A stretch of DNA of 64,000 nt from G963691885 sp963691885. GTDB taxonomy: Bacteria > Pseudomonadota > Alphaproteobacteria > UBA8366 > Aestuariispiraceae. The notes below the pieces were generated by a model. It was not told the origin of the DNA. It worked only from the letters and a program-made list of their open reading frames with translations, and did not search any database. The stretch spans positions 2,666,001 through 2,730,000 of the forward strand of contig OY829843.1 in assembly GCA_963691885.1 (NCBI GenBank). Direction: 5' to 3'. This document shows, in pieces, positions 34,293 through 42,950 of the stretch. The first letter of the stretch is position 1, and each line of letters opens with the position of its first letter. Made by a program: the position numbers and the translations under genes.

Positions 34293-34715
34293 ATGCCTGA
34301 CGATCTGGATTTTGTGCATCGCTCTGTCAGTGAGCATCTGGGGGATACCGGATCCATCCGTCGCCTGTTCTTTCGCGATCTGATGGTTGATGCGCGGATC
34401 GGGGTTTATGATTCAGAGAAGCAGGGCACCCAAAGGGTAAAGATCGATGTCGATCTTTTCCTCAGAACGCCCATCCATCAAATCGAGGATCATATCGACA
34501 ATGTCCTGGACTATAATTACGTGTGGAACGGAATCCATGACATTCTGGCCGAGGGGCATGTGAACCTTCAGGAAACCCTGGTGGAACGAATCCTGACCCA
34601 TTGTTTGCAGCCTGATCTGGTGATGGCGGCAAGGGTTTCGACCACGAAGCTGGAAGCCTATGGCGATTGTGGTGTCGGATACGAGTTGGCCCGGGTCAAA
34701 CAGCCGGGCTTCTGA
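34293..34715 (+). CDS. folB: Dihydroneopterin aldolase
   Basis: Cleaves dihydroneopterin to 6-hydroxymethyl-dihydropterin and glycolaldehyde in folate synthesis; epimerase activity also occurs in the family. The 140-residue protein has the tunnelling-fold pattern: FRDLMVDARIGVYDSEKQG near residue 29, VKIDVDLFL, the helix DNVLDYNYVWNGIHDIL and the C-terminal TTKLEAYGDCGVGYELAR. There is an extra N-terminal segment of about 25 residues. It is third in the uvrB-reductase-folB operon; other folate genes are not in the window. Followed by the long AT-rich gap before uvrC. Confidence 0.9.
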   Translation: MPDDLDFVHRSVSEHLGDTGSIRRLFFRDLMVDARIGVYDSEKQGTQRVKIDVDLFLRTPIHQIEDHIDNVLDYNYVWNGIHDILAEGHVNLQETLVERILTHCLQPDLVMAARVSTTKLEAYGDCGVGYELARVKQPGF

Positions 34716-35339
34716 ACAGGACGGACCGTCCGAACAACTTTCAGTGCCAATCTACTCATTCTATTCTCGGAAATCGCGTTTTGCGTCTTTCTGTTGCAAA
34801 ATACATCAAATCAGAAAATCGACATTTTCGAAGAAAAAATGCGATTTCAGGTAAAGACAGCAGTGAAAATACTGAATAATTGAGCCCTATGTTTGGGCAT
34901 CACTCGTTTGTTTTGAAGTTCTTTATGAGTGAATACGGGCAATGCTAATTTATTTATTTAGCAACTTATTTTTTGAACAATTTCAGCTTTTTTTGCCTTG
35001 ACAGCGATCCTTTGTGCACAGGCAGCAACATAACGATTCTTTTCGGCTTAAATCAGGGATTGTCACAAAAAAGAAATGGTCTCGTCACAAGAACCAATAT
35101 GAAAAATTAATAAAATCAATTGGTTAAGTGTAAGTGCTCATTTTTTATGCAATGGGTTGTAACCCTAGGGTTTTTGGGGGAGATAGCCGGTCATCTCGAT
35201 ATTATCGACAGACTTATCCACAGGTCTCGTGGATAGACTGAACGCGGTAACAGAAGCGTGAAAAATCAGGTGTTTAGCATATTTCTCGCATATGTGATCC
35301 GCCGTCTTGACCGGTTAGTGCAAGACCATAATGTAGGGA
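34716..35339. other. 624-base AT-rich gap with DnaA-box-like sites (possible origin or DnaA-controlled promoter)
   Basis: No convincing gene. The stretch 34760-35160 is far more AT-rich than the flanks. It holds a perfect consensus DnaA box TTATCCACA (35214-35222), a one-mismatch copy TTATCGACA 12 bases before it (35202-35210), an inverted near-match CGTGGATAG (35228-35236) and TTGTGCACA (35012-35020). TTAACCAAT on the minus strand (35119-35127) resembles a CtrA half-site. A DnaA cluster beside an AT-rich tract is the architecture of a bacterial origin, but the flanking genes folB and uvrC are not classic oriC neighbours that I know. DnaA control of uvrC is the alternative. Confidence 0.4.
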
Positions 35340-37277
35340 ATGATGAGCGACCAAACAGACATATCAAACTCGGGCAATTCTTCTGAAGATCCGGATCAGA
35401 GTGTCACGGCAACCCGTCCCAGCCTGCGTCAAGGGGCTGCGATTATTGCTGGTTACTTGCCTCAACTTGGGTTTGGCCCGGGTGTCTATCGCATGCTTAA
35501 CCAAAAGGGCGATGTCCTTTATGTCGGCAAGGCCAGGAGCTTGCGGAAACGGGTGACGACCTATGCTCATCCGGCACGATTGCCCATACGACTACAGCGG
35601 ATGATTTCCGAAACAGCGACGATGGAATTCGTCACCACGCATACCGAGGTTGAGGCCCTGCTGCTTGAATCCAACCTGATCAAGCAGCTCACGCCGCGCT
35701 ACAATATCCTGCTGCGGGATGACAAAAGCTTTCCCGATATTCTGATCCGGACCAGCCATGACTTTCCTCAGATCGTCAAACATCGCGGGGCGCGAAAGGA
35801 AAAAGGTGACTATTTCGGTCCCTTTGCCTCGGCGGGGTCGGTCAACCGGACTTTGACAGCGCTGCAGAAGGCTTTTCTGTTGCGGAACTGTTCCGACAGT
35901 ATTTTTGCCAGCCGAACCCGGCCCTGTCTGCAGTATCAGATCAAACGCTGCTCTGCCCCTTGTGTAGACCGGATATCGGCAGAGGCATATCGCGACTCTG
36001 TTGAACAGGCGAAGAGCTTTTTGACCGGCAACAGCCAGGGTGTTCAACGCAAACTGGCGGAAGAAATGCAAGCGGCGTCAGAGTCCCTGGATTTCGAACA
36101 CGCGGCCTCCCTGCGCGACAGGATCCGCGCAATGACCGCTGTACAGACCCATCAGGATATCAATTCTGAAGGGGTAGTCGACGCCGACGTCATTGCCCTG
36201 CATGCCGAGGGCGCTCAAACCTGCGTCCAGGTTTTCTTTTTCAGGGCCGGGCGTAATAACGGGAACCGGGCCTATTTTCCAAGCCATGACCGTGATCAGG
36301 AAGCGCCCGAGATTCTGGCCGCTTTTCTGGGGCAGTTTTATGATACACGACCACCGCCCGGCACGATCCTGGTCAGTGTCACCCCGGCAGAAAGTGATCT
36401 GCTGGAGCAGGCGTTTGCGACCCGGGCGGACCGTGTTGTCCGTATTCGTGCGCCGCAACGGGGGGCGAAACGAAAATTGCTGGATCACGCGCTTTCCAAT
36501 GCCCGCGATGCCCTGGGCAGGCGGATGTCCGAAAGTGCGACCCAGCGGAAATTGCTGGACGGTCTTGCCGAAACACTGGATCTGGATATGCGCCTGGACC
36601 GGGTTGAGGTCTATGACAACAGCCATATCGCCGGGACCAATGCGATCGGGGCGATGATCGTCGCTGGACCGGACGGCTTTATGAAAAATGCCTATCGCAA
36701 GTTCAACATCAAGGAGGCGGGAAAGGTCGAAGGTGTCAGTGCGGGTGATGATTACGCGATGATGCGAGAAGTTCTGACCCGGCGTTTCAAACGAGCGCTG
36801 AAAGAGGACCCGGATCGCAATGAAGGGCACTGGCCGGATCTTGTCATTGTTGATGGTGGCAAGGGTCAGTTGGGTGTCGCGCAGGATGTCTTTGCCGATC
36901 TCGGTATCGACGATGTCGCCTTATTGGGCGTTGCCAAGGGGCCGGAGCGGGAAGGCGGACGCGAGCGTTTGCATCTGGGGGACCGACCGGCAATCCTGTT
37001 GAAGCGCCGCGACCCGGTTCTGTATTTCATTCAGCGATTGCGAGACGAGGCACATCGTTTTGCCATCTGCACACATCGGCAAAAGCGGGCCAAGGATATT
37101 GGTGCGTCGCCGCTCGACGAAATCCCGGGCATCGGGGCCAAGCGGAAGAAGGCGCTGCTCCTGCGTTTTGGATCGGCGCGGGCAGTCGGTCGCGCGGGCC
37201 TCAAAGACCTGGAGCAGGTGGACGGTGTGTCAAAAGCCGTTGCGCAAAAAATCTACGACCACTTCAACCAGAGCTGA
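35340..37277 (+). CDS. uvrC: Excinuclease ABC subunit C
   Basis: Makes both incisions in nucleotide excision repair. The 645-residue protein has the GIY-YIG N-terminal nuclease (PGVYRMLNQKGDVLYVGKAR near residue 48), the Cys-rich segment RPCLQYQIKRCSAPC, a UVR domain (FEHAASLRDRIRAM), the RNase H-like C-terminal nuclease with conserved DNSHIAGTNAIGAMI and VDGGKGQL, and tandem helix-hairpin-helix DNA-binding motifs at the end (LDEIPGIGAKRKKALL). The start is ATG 35340 or 35343 with AGGGA just upstream. Only 8 bases separate its stop from that of the convergent M24 peptidase gene. Confidence 0.97.
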   Translation: MMSDQTDISNSGNSSEDPDQSVTATRPSLRQGAAIIAGYLPQLGFGPGVYRMLNQKGDVLYVGKARSLRKRVTTYAHPARLPIRLQRMISETATMEFVTTHTEVEALLLESNLIKQLTPRYNILLRDDKSFPDILIRTSHDFPQIVKHRGARKEKGDYFGPFASAGSVNRTLTALQKAFLLRNCSDSIFASRTRPCLQYQIKRCSAPCVDRISAEAYRDSVEQAKSFLTGNSQGVQRKLAEEMQAASESLDFEHAASLRDRIRAMTAVQTHQDINSEGVVDADVIALHAEGAQTCVQVFFFRAGRNNGNRAYFPSHDRDQEAPEILAAFLGQFYDTRPPPGTILVSVTPAESDLLEQAFATRADRVVRIRAPQRGAKRKLLDHALSNARDALGRRMSESATQRKLLDGLAETLDLDMRLDRVEVYDNSHIAGTNAIGAMIVAGPDGFMKNAYRKFNIKEAGKVEGVSAGDDYAMMREVLTRRFKRALKEDPDRNEGHWPDLVIVDGGKGQLGVAQDVFADLGIDDVALLGVAKGPEREGGRERLHLGDRPAILLKRRDPVLYFIQRLRDEAHRFAICTHRQKRAKDIGASPLDEIPGIGAKRKKALLLRFGSARAVGRAGLKDLEQVDGVSKAVAQKIYDHFNQS

Positions 37278-37285
37278 CCCGGGTC

Positions 37286-38440
37286 CTAACAGACCACCAG
37301 ATCCTGACTGTGTCGGCTCAATCTTTCGCAGCCGGTCTCGGTCACCAGCACTGAATGCCCCCAGCACATGGCAAGGCCAGCATCTGAATCCATCAGGATC
37401 ATATGCAGGAAGAAGACATTGCCTGCCTCCATGACCAATGGGTTGCCTTCATAGAACATCGGAAAGTCGACCCAGATCGGGTTATAGATCGCCCCCATTC
37501 CATAGCCGCAGGCATTCAGCCTTGCATGAGATTTTCCGTGGGCATCAAAAACCCTTGCATGAGCGTCAAAGACGGACCCCATAGTGTTGCCGGGTTTTAT
37601 TTGTGCCTCACAGGCTTCCAGCGCCTCGACGGTTTGGGCATGCATATCCCGTTGCATTTGGGACGGGGTCCCGATGATCAGGGTGCGCATCATCGCCGCG
37701 TGGTAGCGCGCCCAGGTGCCAGACCATTCCAGGGTCAACTGGTCCTGCGGGTCGAGATGCCGTCGTCCGGAGAAGTATCTGCAGAGCAAAGCGGCCTCGC
37801 CTGAGCCGATGATAAACTCATTTCCGGCGTAGTCGCCGCCGCCTCGAAACACGGCACCTTGCATGTCTGCCAGAATGTCCCCTTCAAATGCGCCAGCCCG
37901 GGTAGAGCGGAGGGCCGCGTCGAGAGCATCGTCGGACAAGGCAGCGGCCTTGCGGTGGCACTCGATCTCAGCCTGGCTCTTTTGACGCCGCAAGCCGGGG
38001 AAGAGGTCGCTGGCCTCGACGAGTGTCTCGTCTGTCAGGGCGCTGCGCACAAGATCGCCATTCCAGGCGGTCAAACCGGGCGTGCGTGTCTCTATACCGA
38101 TCCGCCCTTTTGACGCACCGATCTGGTCGATCAGATGTTTCAGGTTTTGCGCCGGATTAACGCCCTCGACATCTTTCCAGATATGGATCGCTTCATCGCC
38201 CAGTATGGATGTCTGTTGTGCCTGTCGCAGGTCGGGCGCCCTGGTCAACAGATGAATATCGCCATCCGCTGTCAGCACCATGCATTGAAACAGGGCAAAC
38301 CCGAAAGTGTCATAACCGGTCAACCAGTACTGACTGTCAGGCGCAAACAATAGAATGGCATCAAGACTTTCTGCCCTCAGGGCCTGCTTGGCACGGCTTA
38401 CGCGGTTATCATATTCGGCACGGTTGAAATGGAAGGGCAT
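37286..38440 (-). CDS. M24 family metallopeptidase (Xaa-Pro aminopeptidase/creatinase-like)
   Basis: A 384-residue protein with an N-terminal creatinase-like domain (residues 1-150; SRAKQALRAESLDAILLFAPDSQYWLTGYD region) and a C-terminal pita-bread fold. M24 peptidases bind two metals through Asp, Asp, His, Glu, Glu. Here several positions look altered: the first metal region reads LTLEWSGTWARYHAAMMRT, where peptidases have a D-x-G, although the later NACGYGMG and LVMEAGNVFFLHM segments remain. It may therefore be a non-peptidase member such as creatinase or ectoine hydrolase (DoeA-like). No ectoine genes are adjacent. Confidence 0.82.
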   Translation of the reverse strand: MPFHFNRAEYDNRVSRAKQALRAESLDAILLFAPDSQYWLTGYDTFGFALFQCMVLTADGDIHLLTRAPDLRQAQQTSILGDEAIHIWKDVEGVNPAQNLKHLIDQIGASKGRIGIETRTPGLTAWNGDLVRSALTDETLVEASDLFPGLRRQKSQAEIECHRKAAALSDDALDAALRSTRAGAFEGDILADMQGAVFRGGGDYAGNEFIIGSGEAALLCRYFSGRRHLDPQDQLTLEWSGTWARYHAAMMRTLIIGTPSQMQRDMHAQTVEALEACEAQIKPGNTMGSVFDAHARVFDAHGKSHARLNACGYGMGAIYNPIWVDFPMFYEGNPLVMEAGNVFFLHMILMDSDAGLAMCWGHSVLVTETGCERLSRHSQDLVVC

Positions 38441-38624
38441 CTGTCTCTTTCGGGTGTTGATTTTGCTCTGACCGGGTCAACGGAACAATAATCCGCCCTT
38501 TACCGCAAGGGCGGAGCAATCCTGCTTGTTCCGGTCGCATAGCTCTTGTACATCTTGTCGCGTCTGGAATTCTCGGAAAGACCAGCGTCGCGGCCCCTTT
38601 GAACCCCATGAACGGTCGGAAGAC

Positions 38625-39182
38625 ATGTTGCTTAGCCTGCCAAATGTGCTGACGATGTCACGGATCTTTGTGATTCCGGCGATTGTCGTTCTGATGCTGT
38701 ATGACGGGTATTACACCCGCTGGATTGCGTTCGGGCTCTATGCCGCTGCCTGTGTCACAGATTTCTTTGACGGCTATATTGCCCGACAAATGGGACAGGT
38801 CTCGAAACTTGGCCGCTTTCTGGATCCGATTGCCGATAAATTGCTGGTTGCGACCGTCATCGTCATGTTGGTCGGTCGTGGGGATCTGACCGGCATCCAT
38901 ATCCTGCCCGGTTTGATCATCGTCACCCGCGAGATGACGGTGTCCGGCCTACGGGAATTTCTGGCAGAGTTGCGTGTCAGCGTTCCAGTTAGTGCGCTTG
39001 CCAAGTGGAAAACCACAATACAACTGCTTGCTCTCGGCTTTCTGCTGGTCGGGCAGTCCAGTCCGCAGGCGATACCTTCTGAAATGATTGGTCTGTCGCT
39101 GGTTTGGGTGGCGGCGGGTCTGACGTTGATCACCGGATTTGATTATCTGCGTGCCGGTCTGCGTCATATGGTGGATGAGTGA
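38625..39182 (+). CDS. pgsA: CDP-diacylglycerol-glycerol-3-phosphate 3-phosphatidyltransferase
   Basis: Makes phosphatidylglycerol phosphate, the committed step to phosphatidylglycerol and cardiolipin, in the inner membrane. The 185-residue protein has the CDP-alcohol phosphotransferase signature D-G-x2-A-R-x8-G-x3-D-x3-D, seen as FDGYIARQMGQVSKLGRFLD and following PIADK, with several membrane helices. The frame is open 33 codons further upstream, but the ATG at 38625 follows CGGAAG and starts with the family-typical LPNVLTMSRI. It heads a run with mobB, moeA, moaD and moaE, the uvrC-pgsA-moa order seen in many alphaproteobacteria. Confidence 0.95.
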   Translation: MLLSLPNVLTMSRIFVIPAIVVLMLYDGYYTRWIAFGLYAAACVTDFFDGYIARQMGQVSKLGRFLDPIADKLLVATVIVMLVGRGDLTGIHILPGLIIVTREMTVSGLREFLAELRVSVPVSALAKWKTTIQLLALGFLLVGQSSPQAIPSEMIGLSLVWVAAGLTLITGFDYLRAGLRHMVDE

Positions 39183-39224
39183 CCCCGTCCCGGCACCGAT
39201 GACCTGATGATTGGCAGGGCGAGA

Positions 39225-39734
39225 ATGAAGATTTTTGGCATTGCAGGATGGTCCGGGTCAGGAAAGACCACGCTAATCCAGATCCTGATTCCGGAACTGG
39301 TGTCGCTGGGCCTTAAAGTGTCAACCATCAAGCATGCTCATCACCGGTTTGACATCGACAAACCCGGCAAGGACTCGTTTCAACATCGGGAAGCAGGAGC
39401 AACAGAAGTGCTTATCGGATCGCGTAACAGATGGGCCCTGATGCATGAGTTGCGCGACGAGGAAGAGCCGGACCTGCCGGAACTGATTCAGCGGATGTCT
39501 CCGGTCGATCTATTATTGATTGAAGGGTTCAAGCGCGGCGATCACCCAAAGCTTGAAGTATATCGCGAGAGTTTGGGGAAACCGATGCTGTGGCCCGAAG
39601 ATGATATGGTTCGCGCGGTCGCCAGTGATGGACCGGTTGAGGGGTTGGATCGGCCTTTGCTGGATTTGAATAATGTGGTGGCCCTCGCGGATTTCGTGAT
39701 TGCCAATGCGGTCGCTCCGCCCGCGTCTGCGTAA
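39225..39734 (+). CDS. mobB: Molybdopterin-guanine dinucleotide biosynthesis protein B
   Basis: A GTP-binding accessory protein for attaching GMP to molybdopterin. The 169-residue product has Walker A GWSGSGKTTL near the N-terminus, TIKHAHHRFDIDKPGKDSFQH and the LLLIEGFKRGDHPKLEVYR segment of MobB. ATG 39225 follows GGCAGGGCGAG and gives the canonical KIFGIAGWSGSGKT start; an ATG six codons earlier is less likely. No mobA is in the window. It lies 42 bases after pgsA and 21 bases before moeA. Confidence 0.93.
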   Translation: MKIFGIAGWSGSGKTTLIQILIPELVSLGLKVSTIKHAHHRFDIDKPGKDSFQHREAGATEVLIGSRNRWALMHELRDEEEPDLPELIQRMSPVDLLLIEGFKRGDHPKLEVYRESLGKPMLWPEDDMVRAVASDGPVEGLDRPLLDLNNVVALADFVIANAVAPPASA

Positions 39735-39755
39735 CCTGCTTGGAAATGGAGATCC

Positions 39756-41027
39756 ATGGCGCAGCTAAGTGATGATTGCTTTGCTTTTGATGGTCCGCTT
39801 CTGGGATTGGATGCGGCCGTGCAATTGTTGCGGGAACGCCTGACACCGGTTGTTGGTATCGAAACAGTACCTCTGTCAGAGGCTGTGGATCGTGTTCTGC
39901 CGGCGGATTGTCATGCGGTTCGACCTGTTCCGCCCTATGACAATGCGGCGGTAGATGGTTATGCGGTCTATCACCAGGATCTAAACCCCGATGCGGAGAC
40001 TGTGTTGCCGGTTCAGGGACGGGTTGCAGCGGGGCATCCTCTTGATGGGAATGCGATGCCTGGAAAAGCGGTCCGGATATTTACCGGGGCGCCGATGCCG
40101 CCGGGTCCCGATACGATCATGATGCAGGAAGACTGCGAATTGCGGGGAACCGATGTTGCCATACGCCCCGGCATCAAGATCGGGTCAAACTTGCGCAGGG
40201 CTGGCGAAGATGTGGACAAAGGTGATCTGCTGGTTCCGGCGGGCAGGGTTCTCCGTGCTGCTGATATCGGGCTTTTGGCGGGGCAGGGGATCGCTGAGAT
40301 CGATGTCTTTAAGCGATTGCGCGTTGCGGTGTTTTCGACGGGGGATGAGGTTGGCGATCCGGGTCAGACCATACCCGACGGTACCCTGTATGACAGCAAT
40401 CGCTTTATGATCAAAGCCTGCCTGAAAGGCATGGGGGTGGAGGTCACTGATCTGGGAATTCAGAAAGATGACCGTGATGCCTTGCAGTCTGCGCTGGAAG
40501 GTGCGGCGAGGGATCACGACGCCATTATCACCTCTGGCGGCATGTCCATGGGTGAAGAGGATCATATGAAACCTGCAATTGAAGCGCTGGGATCCCTGAA
40601 CTTCTGGCGTCTTGCAATAAAGCCCGGGCGACCGGTCGGTCTTGGTCAAATCAACCAGATGGGACGTAGCGTGCCTGTTGTCGGTCTACCGGGTAACACG
40701 GTGGCAGCCTTTACAACATTCGTGATTTTAGGCCGCCCTTTGCTGTCTCTTTTGTCTGGGGCGCATTTCTCACCACCAGCTCACTATCCCGCCCGGGCGG
40801 ATTTTGACTACAAGAAGAAAAAAGGACGGCTTGAGTTTGTCCGTGTCAGGATTGCCGGTCGTGATGAGCAGGGGTTGCCTGTCCTGGAGAAATTCGGACG
40901 CAGTGGGGCTGGAATTTTGTCGTCGATTGCTGGTGCGGATGGTTTTGCAGTTGTCGATGAAGATCTGACGGGACTGGCAAAAGGAGATCGGGTTTCCTAT
41001 CTCCCCTTCACGGAGGTGATGGAATGA
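39756..41027 (+). CDS. moeA: Molybdopterin molybdotransferase
   Basis: Inserts molybdate into adenylated molybdopterin. The 423-residue protein has the MoeA domain order: N-terminal extended domain with PVPPYDNAAVDGYAV, the PTGAPMP-like stretch (FTGAPMPPGPDTIMMQED), the MogA-like fold with STGDEVGDPG and the loop ITSGGMSMGEEDHMKPAIE, then KPGRPVGLG and VVGLPGNTVAAF, and a C-terminal beta domain. Its end overlaps moaD by four bases (ATGA). It belongs to the mobB-moeA-moaD-moaE run. Confidence 0.96.
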   Translation: MAQLSDDCFAFDGPLLGLDAAVQLLRERLTPVVGIETVPLSEAVDRVLPADCHAVRPVPPYDNAAVDGYAVYHQDLNPDAETVLPVQGRVAAGHPLDGNAMPGKAVRIFTGAPMPPGPDTIMMQEDCELRGTDVAIRPGIKIGSNLRRAGEDVDKGDLLVPAGRVLRAADIGLLAGQGIAEIDVFKRLRVAVFSTGDEVGDPGQTIPDGTLYDSNRFMIKACLKGMGVEVTDLGIQKDDRDALQSALEGAARDHDAIITSGGMSMGEEDHMKPAIEALGSLNFWRLAIKPGRPVGLGQINQMGRSVPVVGLPGNTVAAFTTFVILGRPLLSLLSGAHFSPPAHYPARADFDYKKKKGRLEFVRVRIAGRDEQGLPVLEKFGRSGAGILSSIAGADGFAVVDEDLTGLAKGDRVSYLPFTEVME

Positions 41028-41275
41028 AAATACTGTATTTTGCCTGGCTCAGACAAAAGATAGGCATTGGGGAAGAACAGATTGATGTGCCGGGCGACGT
41101 GACGACGCCGCAGGCGCTCGTCGAGTATTTGCGCAACCGCGGCGAAAACTACGCCCTGGCTTTCACGGATGTCAGTGCGATCAAAGTGGCGGTCAATCAG
41201 GAGTTTGCCGATTACGAGACGCTTCTAAAGCCAGGCGATGAGGTGGCTTTTTTTCCGCCCGTTACCGGAGGCTAG
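41024..41275 (+). CDS. moaD: Molybdopterin synthase small subunit
   Basis: A ubiquitin-fold sulfur carrier of 83 residues ending in the essential Gly-Gly (FFPPVTGG) that is thiocarboxylated by MoeB and donates sulfur to the pterin precursor. MKILYFAWLRQKIG and the LLKPGDEVAFFPPV segment are typical. Its ATG overlaps the moeA stop (ATGA), and moaE starts three bases after its stop, so the two synthase subunits are made in step. Confidence 0.95.
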   Translation: MKILYFAWLRQKIGIGEEQIDVPGDVTTPQALVEYLRNRGENYALAFTDVSAIKVAVNQEFADYETLLKPGDEVAFFPPVTGG

Positions 41276-41278
41276 AGA

Positions 41279-41731
41279 ATGGCTGTCCGGGTTCAGCAAG
41301 AAGACTTTGATATCGGCCTGGAACTGGCTCAACTGACGAAAGGCAATCCGTCGGTCGGTGGGTTATGCTCTTTCGTTGGTCTGGTGCGGGATCTCAATGA
41401 TGGTAATTCGGTAGCGACGCTGACGCTTGAACACTATCCCGGCATGACGGAGAAACAGCTAGAACGGATTGAAGCAGAGGCCCATGACCGTTGGCCATTG
41501 GAAGCCAGCCTGATTATTCACCGTTTCGGGACAATGCATCCTGAAGAGAATATCGTCCTTGTTGCCACCGCATCGGCGCATCGCGGCGCGGCCTTTGATG
41601 CGTGCCATTTCATTATGGATTATCTGAAAACCGAGGCGCCTTTCTGGAAGGTGGAAGCCACAGACGCCGGAGAACGCTGGGTCTCAGAGCGGGACAGCGA
41701 CGGAGAGGCCCGGGATCGCTGGAAAGACTGA
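41279..41731 (+). CDS. moaE: Molybdopterin synthase catalytic subunit
   Basis: The large subunit of molybdopterin synthase, converting cyclic pyranopterin monophosphate to molybdopterin with MoaD-thiocarboxylate. The 150-residue protein has GGLCSFVGLVRDLNDGN near residue 26, LTLEHYPGMTEKQL, the RFGTMHPEENIVLVATASAHR core, and the C-terminal KTEAPFWKVE containing the catalytic lysines. It ends the molybdopterin run; an unusually long hairpin follows at 41748-41789. Confidence 0.96.
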   Translation: MAVRVQQEDFDIGLELAQLTKGNPSVGGLCSFVGLVRDLNDGNSVATLTLEHYPGMTEKQLERIEAEAHDRWPLEASLIIHRFGTMHPEENIVLVATASAHRGAAFDACHFIMDYLKTEAPFWKVEATDAGERWVSERDSDGEARDRWKD

Positions 41732-41747
41732 AAAATAGATCCACGCA

Positions 41748-41789
41748 ATGACAAAGGGCGGAGGCACCAAGCCATCCGCCCTTTGTCAT
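41748..41789. terminator. Bidirectional hairpin between moaE and ilvE
   Basis: A perfect 15-base stem, ATGACAAAGGGCGGA (41748-41762) with its complement at 41775-41789, and a 12-base loop. It sits centrally in the 81-base gap between convergent moaE and ilvE. The stem ends in A/T-rich bases but lacks a long T-tract, so termination efficiency is uncertain. Confidence 0.75.
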
Positions 41790-41812
41790 ATTCAAATTGC
41801 TGAACCGAGGCG

Positions 41813-42724
41813 TTACGCAGCGCTGGTGCTGACAAGGGCGGCGCGATTGTGGGTCCTGCGGACCTCGGCATCATAGGCGCCCATCAGGGTCTGACTGATC
41901 TGACCCGGCGTGAATTTGTAGGGGCCAATCTCCGAAATCGGGGTGACCTCAACAGCGGTGCCAGTCAGGAATGCCTCGGTGGCATTTGCCATTTCTTCGG
42001 GCTGGATGTGGCGCTCGATCACTTCAAGCCCTTCGCGCTGGGCAAGGTCAATAACAGTGCGGCGGGTGATCCCGTCCAGGAAGCAATCCGGTGTTGGCGT
42101 GTGCAGTTTGCCATCCATCAGGAAGAAGATGTTCGCGCCCGTGGCTTCAGCCACCAGACCGCGATAGTCCATCATCAAAGCGTCGTTATAGCCCTGTCCC
42201 TCGGCCTTGTGCTTTGAAAGCGTGCAGATCATGTAAAGTCCGGCTGCCTTACTGGCGGTCGGTGCTGTGTCCGGGGCCGGGCGACGCCAGTCAGCAACCT
42301 GCATGCGCAGGCCTTTCATTCTGGCCTCTGGTGAGAAATAGCTGGGCCATTCCCAAGCGGCGATGGCGACATTGATCCTGGCTTGCTGGGCGGAAACACC
42401 CATCATCTCTGATCCGCGCCACGCGATAGGACGAACATAACCGTCGACGATATTGTTCGCGGCAACAACCTGGCGGCAGGCCTCATCAATCTCTTCGACC
42501 GTGTAGGGTATCTGGAAATCGAGGAGGACACCGGAGTTAATCAGGCGCTCTGTATGTTCTGTCAGTTTGAAGATGTTGCCGCCATAGACGCGCTCCCCCT
42601 CAAACACGGCCGAGGCATAGTGCAGGGCGTGAGAAAGCACATGCACCGTGCTGTCCCGCCAAGGCTGCAAAGAGCCGTTGAACCAGATCATTCCGTCGCG
42701 ATCGTCAAAGGATAAAAGTGCCAT
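41813..42724 (-). CDS. ilvE: Branched-chain amino acid aminotransferase
   Basis: Final step of leucine, isoleucine and valine synthesis. The 303-residue fold-type IV PLP enzyme has DGMIWFNGSLQPWRDSTVHV at the start, the PLP-lysine in ASKAAGLYM, LVAEATGANIFFLMDGKLHT and LDGITRRTVIDLA, and a C-terminal TGTAVEVTPISEIG characteristic of IlvE. It is divergent from the MarR-type gene, an arrangement often seen in alphaproteobacteria. A second class IV aminotransferase at 12786 is clearly less close to IlvE. Confidence 0.94.
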   Translation of the reverse strand: MALLSFDDRDGMIWFNGSLQPWRDSTVHVLSHALHYASAVFEGERVYGGNIFKLTEHTERLINSGVLLDFQIPYTVEEIDEACRQVVAANNIVDGYVRPIAWRGSEMMGVSAQQARINVAIAAWEWPSYFSPEARMKGLRMQVADWRRPAPDTAPTASKAAGLYMICTLSKHKAEGQGYNDALMMDYRGLVAEATGANIFFLMDGKLHTPTPDCFLDGITRRTVIDLAQREGLEVIERHIQPEEMANATEAFLTGTAVEVTPISEIGPYKFTPGQISQTLMGAYDAEVRRTHNRAALVSTSAA

Positions 42725-42950
42725 AGCCTTCTCGTTTCCATTCCTGAACCGGTGCCTTGCGGGTCAAACCGGCCTGTTCGGTTGTCAATTTGGGCGATTT
42801 TCGCCCGGTTTCATAATCCGTCAAAAACGTAAGGTTTGCGCGCATATCAGCGTTTACGCGTAACAACCTTTCGTTCATTCCCCCAAGAAAGATAGAATGT
42901 ATCAATCGAAGAGGTTGCGTCGAATATCAGCCTGAGGCATATATGTCAAC

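Noticed and set aside
34660..34879. Small frames at the start of the folB-uvrC gap
   Set aside because: They overlap folB out of frame, run into the AT-rich tract and show no ribosome site or domain.
35150..35180. GGGTTGTAACCCTAGGGTTTTT as a terminator before uvrC
   Set aside because: The overlapping short repeats form only a weak stem with a 2-base loop, and the gene it would terminate (folB) ends more than 400 bases earlier.
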